NCBI GenBank assembly: GCA_947628755.1
Contig: CANRBC010000002.1
Location: 79,445-143,444, forward strand
DNA length: 64,000 nucleotides
Direction: 5' to 3'
Source of the DNA: an uncultured Clostridia bacterium
GTDB lineage: Bacteria; Bacillota; Clostridia; Lachnospirales; CAG-274
Every line of letters begins with the position of its first letter. The stretch's first letter is position 1. The translations under genes and the position numbers were made by a program. This document shows, one piece after another, positions 45,824 through 53,426 of the stretch. The notes under the pieces are model-generated. The model searched no databases. It saw nothing but the letters and a program-made list of their open reading frames with translations, and had not been told where the DNA came from.

Positions 45824-45850
45824 GTTAACACAATTACATATTCTGTTAAA
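45824..45850 (-). repeat. Right recombination site of the switch
   Basis: Read on the minus strand: TTTAACAGA, centre ATATGTAAT, TGTGTTAAC. 16 consecutive bases, covering TATGTAAT and the second arm, are identical to the left site, as strand exchange requires. Confidence 0.85.
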
Positions 45851-45862
45851 TGAATTATTCTG

Positions 45863-45894
45863 TCCCGCTACCGTTTTGTCGGGATTTTTTATTT
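45863..45894 (+). terminator. Terminator-like hairpin right of the switch
   Basis: TCCCG / CGGGA stem, 12-base loop, then TTTTTTATTTT. The stem is short, so partial read-through into the HAD gene is possible. Confidence 0.6.
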
Positions 45895-45898
45895 TATG

Positions 45899-45927
45899 TG
45901 GATATTTTTGGCATTATGGTGTATAAT
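45899..45927 (+). promoter_or_regulatory. Candidate own promoter of the HAD-topB genes
   Basis: TGGATA (45899-45904, 4 of 6), 17-base spacer, TATAAT (45922-45927). Confidence 0.5.
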
Positions 45928-45959
45928 AATATTCAAATTTATATAAAGGAAATATCGAT

Positions 45960-46598
45960 ATGAAATACATACTGTTTGATTTGGACGGAACTCTTACAGA
46001 CCCACAGAAGGGCATTACAAACGCTGTTGCTTATGCTTTAAGGCACTTCGGCATAGAGACTGAGGATAACTCCTCTCTCAATAAATTTATAGGACCTCCT
46101 CTTATATATTCCTTTGTGGAATTTAGCGGATTAAGGGAGGAGCAGGCTAAGGAGGCTATTAAAAAATACAGGGAATATTTCGCTCCAAAGGGAATATTTG
46201 AAAATAAGGTGTACGACGGAGTACCGAATATGCTCCAAAGGCTGAGAGACAGAGGGGACAAGGTAATACTGGCAACCTCAAAGCCATGGATATATGCCGA
46301 GCAAATCCTTGAGCATTTTGATTTGAAAAAATACTTTGACTTTGTATCCGGCAGTGAAATGAACGGCGACAGGAATTCAAAAGAGGAGGTAATAGCCTAC
46401 GCTGTGGATAAATACGGCATTGACAAGGACAGAGCCATTATGATAGGCGACAGAAAGCACGATATTATAGGCGCAAATAAAAATAATATCAAATCCATAG
46501 GTGTGCTTTACGGCTATGGAAATATGGAGGAATTTTCAACGGCTTCAGCCGTTGCCGAAAATGTAGAGGATATTATTGGGGTTATAGACAGTATTTAA
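45960..46598 (+). CDS. HAD-family hydrolase, phosphoglycolate-phosphatase-like
   Basis: 212 residues. HAD motif I FDLDGTLTDPQKGI (residues 5-18; nucleophile Asp and acid Asp), motif II near ILATSKP, motif III Lys about 138 and motif IV MIGDRKHDIIGA. Its small helical cap is like Gph and YjjG. Substrate cannot be read from sequence. 11 bases before topB, so co-transcribed. Confidence 0.88.
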   Translation: MKYILFDLDGTLTDPQKGITNAVAYALRHFGIETEDNSSLNKFIGPPLIYSFVEFSGLREEQAKEAIKKYREYFAPKGIFENKVYDGVPNMLQRLRDRGDKVILATSKPWIYAEQILEHFDLKKYFDFVSGSEMNGDRNSKEEVIAYAVDKYGIDKDRAIMIGDRKHDIIGANKNNIKSIGVLYGYGNMEEFSTASAVAENVEDIIGVIDSI

Positions 46599-46609
46599 GG
46601 AATGATGTT

Positions 46610-48706
46610 ATGAAAAAAATGATAATTGCAGAAAAGCCGTCTGTGGCAAGAGATATTGCAAGAGTGCTGAAATGCAATGCAAAGGGCGACGGATTTTTAT
46701 ACAACGACGAATATATCATAAGCTGGGCGGTAGGTCATCTTGCGACGCTTTGCGAGCCGGAGGAATACGACCCTAAATATAAGAAATGGGACGCCTCTTT
46801 GCTTCCCATAATACCCGAAAAAATAAAAATAAAGCCCATAGCCAAGACAAAATCACAGTTTGAGCTTCTGAAAAAAATAATGAATTCCCCTAAAGTCGAC
46901 AGTCTTATATGCGCAACAGACAGCGGTCGCGAGGGCGAGCTTATTTTCAGATACATATATGAGCTTTCCGGCTGTACAAAGCCCTTTGAAAGACTGTGGA
47001 TATCCTCTATGACGGATGCAGCCATAAAGGAAGGCTTTGATAGGCTTAAGGACGGAAGGGAATACGATTCTCTTTACAAAAGCGCAAAGTGCCGTTCTGA
47101 GGCTGACTGGCTCGTAGGCATAAATGCCAGCAGAGCATTTACAATAAAGTATAATGCTCTGCTTAGCATAGGAAGAGTACAGACGCCAACTCTTGCCATT
47201 ATCACCGCAAGGCAAAAGGAGATAGATGCCTTTGTTCCGGAGGATTATTGGGAATTGGAAGCCAATTTTGGCAAATACAAGGGGCTATGGTTCAGCAGAG
47301 AAAACGACGATACAAAAATAAAGTCAAAGGAAAGGGCGGAGGAAATCAAGGCAGCCGTAAAGGGTGAAAAGGGCGCTGTGATTTCCGTAGAATGTGAGGA
47401 AAAGAAAAATCCTCCTCCGCTTTTGTATGATTTGACGGAGTTGCAAAGAGACTGCAATAAAAAATTCGGCTTTTCCGCCCAGAAAACTCTTTCAATAGTC
47501 CAGGAGCTTTACGAGAAAAGAAAAATGGTAACATATCCCAGAACGGACAGCAGATACCTTTCCGATGATATGATACCGAAGCTTAAAATAATAGCGGGAA
47601 AGCTGTACAATACAAATGAATACAAGGACTTTGCCGCTTATGTAATGGGACTTGACAAGCTGCCTATTACAAAGAGGATAATCGACAATTCAAAAATAAG
47701 CGACCATCATGCCATTATTCCTACGGAGGTAAATATAAACGTAAGTAAGCTGAGCGATGTGGAATTCAAGGTCTACGACCTTATAGCAAGGCGTTTTCTT
47801 GCAGTATTCTATCCCTATTACATATACAGCACTACCAAGATAATAACAGAGGTAAAAGGAGAAGCCTTTGTAACAAGGGGAACGACTGTTATTGATAAGG
47901 GTTGGACCGTACTCAATGTAAATACAGAAAAGGAAAAGAAAAAGGACGAAGCTCTGCCCGATGTTAAAAAGGGCGATGAGTTCAACGTTGAGAGCATCAA
48001 AATTTCCTCAAAGAAAACAAAACCGCCTAAACCCTACAACGAAGCAGGACTTCTTTCCGCTATGGAAAATGCAGGCCGTTTTGTGGAGGACGAGACCCTT
48101 AAGGAACAGCTTAAGGAATCGGGTTTAGGTACTCCCGCTACAAGAGCCGCTATTATAGAAAGGCTTATACAGGTTGGCTATGTAGTGCGAAAGGGCAAAA
48201 ATCTTGTGCCCACCGAAAAGGGTATAAAGCTCATAGAGGTAGTGCCTCCTGAATTAAAATCTCCGGAAACCACAGGAAAGTGGGAAAAGGGACTTACTTC
48301 CGTTGCAAAGGGCAATATGGATACCGAAAAATTTATGGGCAGTATAAAAAGATATGTAAATTATATAGTAGACCGTTCCGCAAGGGAAGGCTGCAAAGTA
48401 ATATTTGCAGCAGACAAGCCAAGAGGAAAAAGGGCAAGAGCCGCTGTGCTTGGTATTTGTCCTCAATGTAAGGGACATATACTGGAAAATTCAAAGGGTT
48501 ATTATTGCAGCAACTGGAAGCAGGGCTGTAAATTCACAATATGGAAAAATGCCCTTGAAAATTACGGAATCAATATAGACAATAGCTTTGTAAAAAATAT
48601 ACTGGATAAAGGAAAGCTCGAAAACATTGAAGTACATACTCCGGAGGAATTCAAATGCGATATAGCTCTGGGAGAAAGAGGAAGACTTGATATAACAAGA
48701 AAATAG
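46610..48706 (+). CDS. topB: DNA topoisomerase III
   Basis: 698-residue type IA topoisomerase that decatenates DNA via single-strand passage. N-terminal TOPRIM (IIAEKPSVARDIARVL, CATDSGREGELIFRYIY), active Tyr in MVTYPRTDSRYL (about residue 309), and GLGTPATRAAIIERL. The C-terminal end has a Cys pair region CPQCKGHILEN and CSNWKQGCKF as a zinc-ribbon-like tail. Chromosomal setting with no transfer genes, so not a conjugative-element copy. Confidence 0.95.
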   Translation: MKKMIIAEKPSVARDIARVLKCNAKGDGFLYNDEYIISWAVGHLATLCEPEEYDPKYKKWDASLLPIIPEKIKIKPIAKTKSQFELLKKIMNSPKVDSLICATDSGREGELIFRYIYELSGCTKPFERLWISSMTDAAIKEGFDRLKDGREYDSLYKSAKCRSEADWLVGINASRAFTIKYNALLSIGRVQTPTLAIITARQKEIDAFVPEDYWELEANFGKYKGLWFSRENDDTKIKSKERAEEIKAAVKGEKGAVISVECEEKKNPPPLLYDLTELQRDCNKKFGFSAQKTLSIVQELYEKRKMVTYPRTDSRYLSDDMIPKLKIIAGKLYNTNEYKDFAAYVMGLDKLPITKRIIDNSKISDHHAIIPTEVNINVSKLSDVEFKVYDLIARRFLAVFYPYYIYSTTKIITEVKGEAFVTRGTTVIDKGWTVLNVNTEKEKKKDEALPDVKKGDEFNVESIKISSKKTKPPKPYNEAGLLSAMENAGRFVEDETLKEQLKESGLGTPATRAAIIERLIQVGYVVRKGKNLVPTEKGIKLIEVVPPELKSPETTGKWEKGLTSVAKGNMDTEKFMGSIKRYVNYIVDRSAREGCKVIFAADKPRGKRARAAVLGICPQCKGHILENSKGYYCSNWKQGCKFTIWKNALENYGINIDNSFVKNILDKGKLENIEVHTPEEFKCDIALGERGRLDITRK

Positions 48707-49129
48707 TTATTGTATAGTATATTCTCCCATTTCCTCAAGAAGCTCTTCACACTCCATAAGGGATAATGAATTGTTGAATGAAAATATTATAACGCTGTCT
48801 CTGCGGCTGCGGGGATAAAGCTCGCTTACTCCTGCAATATTCAGAAGACTTTGGGTGCTTCTGAAATCTAACCCCATGCCAAAGGCAAGTTGCAGCAGCT
48901 TATCACGTGAAGGATTTTTCTGTCCCGCAAATATCTGGTAGCCGTATTGAGTATTCAGATTTGCTTTTTCGATAGCTCTTGCTTTGTCAATATTCTTTTC
49001 AATAAGAAGCTCATTGAGGAAGAGAGCAAGACTTGTATTTATGAATTCAGATTTGTTGCTGTCTAAAAAATATTTTATATTGCTGTCTTTCTTTAGTGTT
49101 TCAAGGAGCTGCGCCGTTGTTTTTTTCAT
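48707..49129 (-). CDS. HTH protein paired with a protein kinase
   Basis: 140 residues from ATG behind AGGTGA. The centre is an Xre-type helix-turn-helix (ARAIEKANLNTQYGYQIFAGQKNPSRDKLLQLAF, read as two parts around YGYQIFAG). The C-terminal SRRDSVIIFSFNNSLSLMECEELL is a recurring ending of a Firmicutes family that sits beside Ser/Thr-kinase genes. Divergent from the kinase across 65 bases with a palindrome. Proposed: DNA-binding partner or substrate of the kinase (inference). Confidence 0.75.
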   Translation of the reverse strand: MKKTTAQLLETLKKDSNIKYFLDSNKSEFINTSLALFLNELLIEKNIDKARAIEKANLNTQYGYQIFAGQKNPSRDKLLQLAFGMGLDFRSTQSLLNIAGVSELYPRSRRDSVIIFSFNNSLSLMECEELLEEMGEYTIQ

Positions 49130-49145
49130 CAAGTATCACCTCTTA

Positions 49146-49164
49146 TATAATATAAGATATTATA
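49146..49164. promoter_or_regulatory. Palindrome in the HTH/kinase intergenic region
   Basis: TATAATAT-AAG-ATATTATA, perfect 8-bp arms. Each arm contains a -10-like TATAAT, one on each strand, so it may be both the divergent promoter pair and the HTH protein's operator. Confidence 0.5.
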
Positions 49165-49194
49165 CGGCATTTTTCAAGAGAAAAAGGTGTTTTT

Positions 49195-50283
49195 ATGGAT
49201 AATTTGGCAAAATACAAGCTGTCACAATATAAGACTATAAGACCATTGAACGAAGAGGAAACCGTTATTCTTGGCTACGATATTACTGATGACAGGGTAT
49301 GCGTTATAAAATACGTCCAAATAGAAAAAAAGTCCATATATGACAGGCTGAAAAACATAGAATGTGACAGCCTGCCCGAAATTTATGATGTATTTGAAGC
49401 TGACGGCAGATGCGTAATAGCTGAAAAATACATAAAAGGCAAAAGCGTGGAGCAGCTTATAAATGAAAACGGCGCTTTTACCGAAAAAAGAGCCATTAGA
49501 TATATGCTGGATATATGCAGGGCGCTTAAGTCAGTTCACAGCTTGAAAATAATACACAGAGACATTTCACCCGACAATATAATAATAGATGAAAATGACA
49601 ACGCCGTGCTTCTGGATTTTGATATAGCAAGAGAAAGCCGAAAGGACAAAACCACCGATACTGAAATATTGGGTACTGCGGGCTTTGCTGCTCCCGAGCA
49701 GTACGGCTTTGCTCAGACAGATGCAAGAAGCGATATATATTCAATGGGCGTTATTCTCAACTATATGCTTACAGGGCATATCGTTCGGGAGGGTGTTTAC
49801 GAAAAAAGATTCTTTAAAAAAATAATAAACAACGCCGTAAAGATAGACCCCGATATGAGATACGGAAGTATAGAGGATATGGAAAGAGCCTTAAAAAAAT
49901 ATTGTGGACATACCGAAGCAAAAGGTATTTTTTCGCAGCTTATCTCCGATATTAAACAAACGAGTATGTCCGACCTTGCCTTATTTCCGCTCCCGGGCTT
50001 CAGAACAGGCAGCGTAATAAGAATGGCGGCTGCATTGCTTGCATATCTTATACTGGTCGTTATGTTATTTGCAAATTCATTTAACAGCGCAAGAGAATTA
50101 ATCGATTTTGTTGTAATATACATAGCGGAAATAATATTTCCTATGTGGCTATTTGGCAACAGAGCAAGACAGGTCAGAATTATACCCGGCTTCAGAAGAC
50201 TTGCATATCCTGCAAGATTTCTGGCATCTGCAGTAATATATATAGCTGTTATTATAATAGTTTATTCGACAGTACCCATATAA
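49195..50283 (+). CDS. Membrane-anchored Ser/Thr-like protein kinase with DFD motif
   Basis: 362 residues. Hanks-type kinase domain in residues 1-240: Lys in CVIKYV (about 40), catalytic loop HRDISPDN (about 121-128), DFD in place of DFG (LLDFDIAR, about 140), and the activation segment GTAGFAAPEQY with DARSDIYSMGVIL. The N-lobe lacks an obvious Gly-rich loop. Three hydrophobic helices follow at the C-terminus and no extracellular PASTA domain. Divergent from the HTH gene. Kinase activity likely but not certain. Confidence 0.82.
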   Translation: MDNLAKYKLSQYKTIRPLNEEETVILGYDITDDRVCVIKYVQIEKKSIYDRLKNIECDSLPEIYDVFEADGRCVIAEKYIKGKSVEQLINENGAFTEKRAIRYMLDICRALKSVHSLKIIHRDISPDNIIIDENDNAVLLDFDIARESRKDKTTDTEILGTAGFAAPEQYGFAQTDARSDIYSMGVILNYMLTGHIVREGVYEKRFFKKIINNAVKIDPDMRYGSIEDMERALKKYCGHTEAKGIFSQLISDIKQTSMSDLALFPLPGFRTGSVIRMAAALLAYLILVVMLFANSFNSARELIDFVVIYIAEIIFPMWLFGNRARQVRIIPGFRRLAYPARFLASAVIYIAVIIIVYSTVPI

Positions 50284-50316
50284 TAATAAATTAAGCTGAC
50301 GGCTTAACAATATAAG

Positions 50317-50355
50317 AGCATCTCACGTTATAATCAATATGTGAGGTGCTTTTTT
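50317..50355 (+). terminator. Terminator after the kinase gene
   Basis: AGCATCTCAC / GTGAGGTGCT stem with one U-G pair, 14-base loop, then TTTTTT. Confidence 0.85.
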
Positions 50356-50465
50356 CATTGATAAATATAATGAAAACAACGCTGAAATATACTAAGTGTA
50401 ATTTCCGCGGCACTAAATTATACTGTTAATGTTATTTTGTCTTGTTTTGATGAGAGGTGATGTAT

Positions 50466-50732
50466 ATGGATGCCGATGATCTTGCCGGAATATACAAAGA
50501 AATAGCTGATGAAATCAATATTGATACAGCGATAGAAATATATCGTATGCTTAACGGTCAGCAGATAGTATTTCCAAAAAGATTATACAGCAAAAAATAT
50601 ATACACCAATATATAAGGGATAATTACAACGGAAAAAACATAAGAAAGCTTTCCAAGGAGCTGAATTATTCCGACAAAAGAATAAGGCAGATACTCAACA
50701 AAGAACTATATAAGGACAGTAAGGAGGAATAA
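50466..50732 (+). CDS. Mor-like HTH protein
   Basis: 88 residues from ATG 50466, placed 5 bases after GAGGTGA. C-terminal half matches the Mor-transcription-activator-like helix-turn-helix (VFPKRLYSKKYIHQYI, GKNIRKLSKELNYSDKRIRQIL). Such small proteins occur in phages and in chromosomes. Two bases before the next gene, so one operon with a membrane protein. Target unknown. Confidence 0.7.
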   Translation: MDADDLAGIYKEIADEINIDTAIEIYRMLNGQQIVFPKRLYSKKYIHQYIRDNYNGKNIRKLSKELNYSDKRIRQILNKELYKDSKEE

Positions 50733-50734
50733 CT

Positions 50735-52099
50735 ATGGGAGTAAACGGACCACTCGGCAAACTAGCCGTAAGAAATGCAGCTCAGAACATTGTAGAGGAA
50801 AGAATAAGAAAAATCAATGAAATTGCCCAAAGCGGCGATATAAAATTTGCCAAATATGTAAACGGATATGAAAAGATAAGCAGTAAATTGGCTGACTATG
50901 AGGGTTTGCCTCTTACATATTTTGACAGACCCCAGGATAATAAGCAAGCTGAAATAATGTATGAACAGGCGTCAAAACTTCTTAAGAATAATGAATTAAG
51001 ACAGATGGTCAGAAGCAGCGCAGTTTATTTTATAGTATCCGGCTCTTTGACAGGCAAAGCGACAAACGGATTTATGGCGTTTCCCGGAGGAATTATAGAT
51101 TTAGGAGTTTTAGGCGGTCATCTTATACCCAAAGAAAATATAGACGATATATATTATAACAAAAAAAGGTGTATTTTCATTAAGCTAAAGAACGGTGATG
51201 AAAAGGAACTTGTTGTAACTGAATCCAAAAAAATAAAGGAAAAAGCCGATGAGTTTATAGACCTGCTTAAATTTCTTTATTGCAGCGAGGAGGGCAATGC
51301 CGTACCTGATATACAAAATACTTCGGAAGAAAATAATACGGATAATAATGTAAATGGACGTACAGATAACGCAAATACGGCTGCAGGCGTTGCCCCTGCT
51401 CCAAATAACTCCTTTGCGGCATCACAGTCCTACGGAAGCGCCAATGATGCTCCCGTTATAGAAATCAAAAAAAAGAAAACGCCTAAAATTGTTCTTATAT
51501 GCGCAGGTATATTTTTTGCATTTGTGATATATTCATTTGCTACGGGAAATTATGAAAGCGACGACCCTTATATAAACATCGATAACAGCGAGTCGGTTGA
51601 TACCCAAGGCGGAGATACCTCATCAAGCGTAGGTCTATCAGACAGTATGACTGTATCGGAGTTATTCAACGGATTGGGAGAAGGCGAAGAAATGCCATAT
51701 ACCGTGACCGAAAAAGCAAATCAATTCCTTGCTGCTCATCCGGAGCTTTTCCCTGCCGCAACGGAGGAGGAATGTCTGAACTATGTGGATTATGATGTAG
51801 AGTATAAGCATATAAACAAAAATCCGGATATTTATGGTGATAAATTAGTTTATATTATGGGCACTATAAGCGAGATATATGAATTGCCTGCCGAGCAGAC
51901 GGTACTTAACAAGCCGTTTACAATGATAAGCGTAATGGACTATGACGGAAATATGGACGTCATATATTATCCGGATTCCGTAGAGCTTTACGAGGGGGAT
52001 TCCATAAACGGCTATGTACTTCCCTTGAATAAATCCACGTCGGGAGTTATGGACTGTATCGTATACGGTGGAGCGTATATTAACGGTTATCAGAACTGA
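50735..52099 (+). CDS. Membrane protein with soluble N-domain and OB-like exported domain, unknown function
   Basis: 454 residues. Residues 1-190 look cytosolic (DDIYYNKKRCIFIKLKNGDEKELVV recalls a PH-like strand pattern). A low-complexity Asn/Ala/Thr linker follows (about 195-240), then KKKKTPK, one transmembrane helix (about 250-268), and an extracellular part ending in an OB-like segment (YGDKLVYIMGTISEIYEL, SINGYVLPL). Start after AGGAGG. Not recognised as a named family. Confidence 0.7.
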   Translation: MGVNGPLGKLAVRNAAQNIVEERIRKINEIAQSGDIKFAKYVNGYEKISSKLADYEGLPLTYFDRPQDNKQAEIMYEQASKLLKNNELRQMVRSSAVYFIVSGSLTGKATNGFMAFPGGIIDLGVLGGHLIPKENIDDIYYNKKRCIFIKLKNGDEKELVVTESKKIKEKADEFIDLLKFLYCSEEGNAVPDIQNTSEENNTDNNVNGRTDNANTAAGVAPAPNNSFAASQSYGSANDAPVIEIKKKKTPKIVLICAGIFFAFVIYSFATGNYESDDPYINIDNSESVDTQGGDTSSSVGLSDSMTVSELFNGLGEGEEMPYTVTEKANQFLAAHPELFPAATEEECLNYVDYDVEYKHINKNPDIYGDKLVYIMGTISEIYELPAEQTVLNKPFTMISVMDYDGNMDVIYYPDSVELYEGDSINGYVLPLNKSTSGVMDCIVYGGAYINGYQN

Positions 52100-52162
52100 T
52101 AAATAAGACGATAAATGTTAGTTACTGTATTAATGCCACGAGGAGTAGATAAAAAAACATAA

Positions 52163-52188
52163 GTTTGACATAACAGTTTGACATAACA
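52163..52188 (+). repeat. Perfect tandem 13-mer containing two -35 boxes
   Basis: GTTTGACATAACA occurs twice in succession, giving TTGACA at 52165 and 52178. Confidence 0.85.
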
Positions 52189-52207
52189 GTACAAAATATG
52201 CTATCAT
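52178..52207 (+). promoter_or_regulatory. Candidate promoter of the 201-residue exported protein
   Basis: Second TTGACA (52178-52183), 18-base spacer, TATCAT (52202-52207). Confidence 0.55.
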
Positions 52208-52232
52208 AATATCACAGTAAGGAAGTGAGATT

Positions 52233-52838
52233 ATGAAGTATATTAAATATATAATCGCGTTTGTGATAGTTATAGTCGCTGCCTTTGCCATATTCAAGCT
52301 CACAGAGGTACAGAGAGCCGAGAACACATTTACATCGGCAATGGAGGCTCTCAAGGAGGGAGATCTTGTAAAGGTTTCAGGTTATGTAAAGGGCGGAGAA
52401 ATTGCCGATAAGGAGTTTGCTGAAAAATATAAGGAGGAAGAGGCTCTGCTAAAGCTGCTTCTCTCAAACATGACATATAAAGTAAATTACAGCGAAAAGG
52501 TCGACAGCAAGACAATCAAGGTAAATGCTGATGTTACCGCATTTAATATGCAGAAAATTTTTGCCGACAGTCTTAAGGAAATATTGGCGCTTTATTTGAA
52601 AAATGCCTTTACATTTGGCGAAAATAAACTGGACGAAAATCAGCTGAATATAGAAACAATGAATATCGTTATGGAAAAGATGAAAAGCGACAGCGCCGAA
52701 ATGGTGACTAATACTATCGATATAAATGTGGTAAAGACAAATACAGGCTGGAAAATAGACACGGTGGATTCCGTAAAGGACGCCATTACAGGCGGACTGT
52801 TCAGCGCATTAAAAAATCTGACGCAATCTCTTGGATAA
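52233..52838 (+). CDS. Membrane-anchored DUF4878/DUF5105-like protein
   Basis: 201 residues. One N-terminal transmembrane helix (YIIAFVIVIVAAFAIFKL) without lipobox, then an NTF2-like extracytoplasmic domain: AENTFTSAMEALKEGDLVKVSGYV, a central strand set, and the typical ending KTNTGWKIDTVDSVKDAI. Such domains are found in DUF4878/DUF5105 lipoproteins of Firmicutes, with unknown role. Own promoter and terminator, so monocistronic. Confidence 0.7.
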   Translation: MKYIKYIIAFVIVIVAAFAIFKLTEVQRAENTFTSAMEALKEGDLVKVSGYVKGGEIADKEFAEKYKEEEALLKLLLSNMTYKVNYSEKVDSKTIKVNADVTAFNMQKIFADSLKEILALYLKNAFTFGENKLDENQLNIETMNIVMEKMKSDSAEMVTNTIDINVVKTNTGWKIDTVDSVKDAITGGLFSALKNLTQSLG

Positions 52839-52868
52839 AGCAGGGTATTATACTCTGCTTTTCTTTAT
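52837..52868 (+). terminator. Terminator after the DUF4878-like gene
   Basis: AAAGCAG-g-GTA with complement TAC-t-CTGCTTT, then TTCTTTATT; overlaps the stop codon. Confidence 0.75.
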
Positions 52869-52871
52869 TAT

Positions 52872-52900
52872 TTGACTTTATTTTGCCAATGTAGTATACT
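52872..52900 (+). promoter_or_regulatory. Promoter of the lrp-aminotransferase-sirtuin operon
   Basis: TTGACT (52872-52877), 17-base spacer, TATACT (52895-52900). Confidence 0.8.
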
Positions 52901-52931
52901 TAAGAGAAGTAAAAGCGAAAGGAGATTTATT

Positions 52932-53426
52932 ATGCAGGATATTAAGAACATTTTACTTGAAATTTTGGAAAAGAACAGCAGGGTCAGTCTTGAGGACATG
53001 GCTGCCATGCTCGGAAAGAGTAATGATGACATTGCTGCGGCGCTTGATGAACTGCAGAGGGATCAGATAATTTGCGGCTATACTACATTAATAAATTGGG
53101 ACAAGACAGACAGAGAATTTGTAACGGCAATGATAGAGGTCAAAGTAACTCCCCAGAGAGACAGCGGCTTTGAAAAAATAGCAGAGAGAATATATGGATT
53201 TGACGATGTTAAGGCTGTTTATCTCATGGCGGGAGCATACGATCTCCTTGTTATGATGGACGGTAAGAATATTAAGGAAATCTCACACTTTATTTCGGAT
53301 AAGCTATCACCTCTTGACAACGTATTGAGCACATCAACTCATTTTGTTCTCAAAAAATATAAGGAGCATGGCATTATCATGGAGAAAAAAGGTGAAAAGG
53401 ACGAAAGGATGATAGTTACGCCATGA
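52932..53426 (+). CDS. Lrp/AsnC family transcription regulator
   Basis: 164 residues from ATG after AAAGGAG; earlier in-frame codons overlap the promoter. N-terminal winged helix (ILLEILEKNSRVSLEDMAAMLG) and a C-terminal RAM domain (VKAVYLMAGAYDLLVMMDGK) that binds amino acids. Overlaps the aminotransferase start by 4 bases, so it probably senses an amino acid handled by that enzyme and controls the operon. Confidence 0.9.
   Translation: MQDIKNILLEILEKNSRVSLEDMAAMLGKSNDDIAAALDELQRDQIICGYTTLINWDKTDREFVTAMIEVKVTPQRDSGFEKIAERIYGFDDVKAVYLMAGAYDLLVMMDGKNIKEISHFISDKLSPLDNVLSTSTHFVLKKYKEHGIIMEKKGEKDERMIVTP

Larger units (their letters stand above)
45680..45850. other. Invertible promoter element
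   Basis: 171 bases made of two inverted 27-bp sites and a 117-base centre with a consensus promoter. As sequenced, the promoter reads rightward, away from the recombinase and into a hairpin at 45863. After inversion it would lie about 110 bases upstream of the recombinase ATG and read into it. A weaker leftward TATAAT (45765-45760) has only a poor -35 in the present orientation. Confidence 0.8.

Noticed and set aside
46610..48706. topB as part of an integrative conjugative element
   Set aside because: No relaxase, coupling protein or type IV secretion genes nearby; codon use is like the neighbours.
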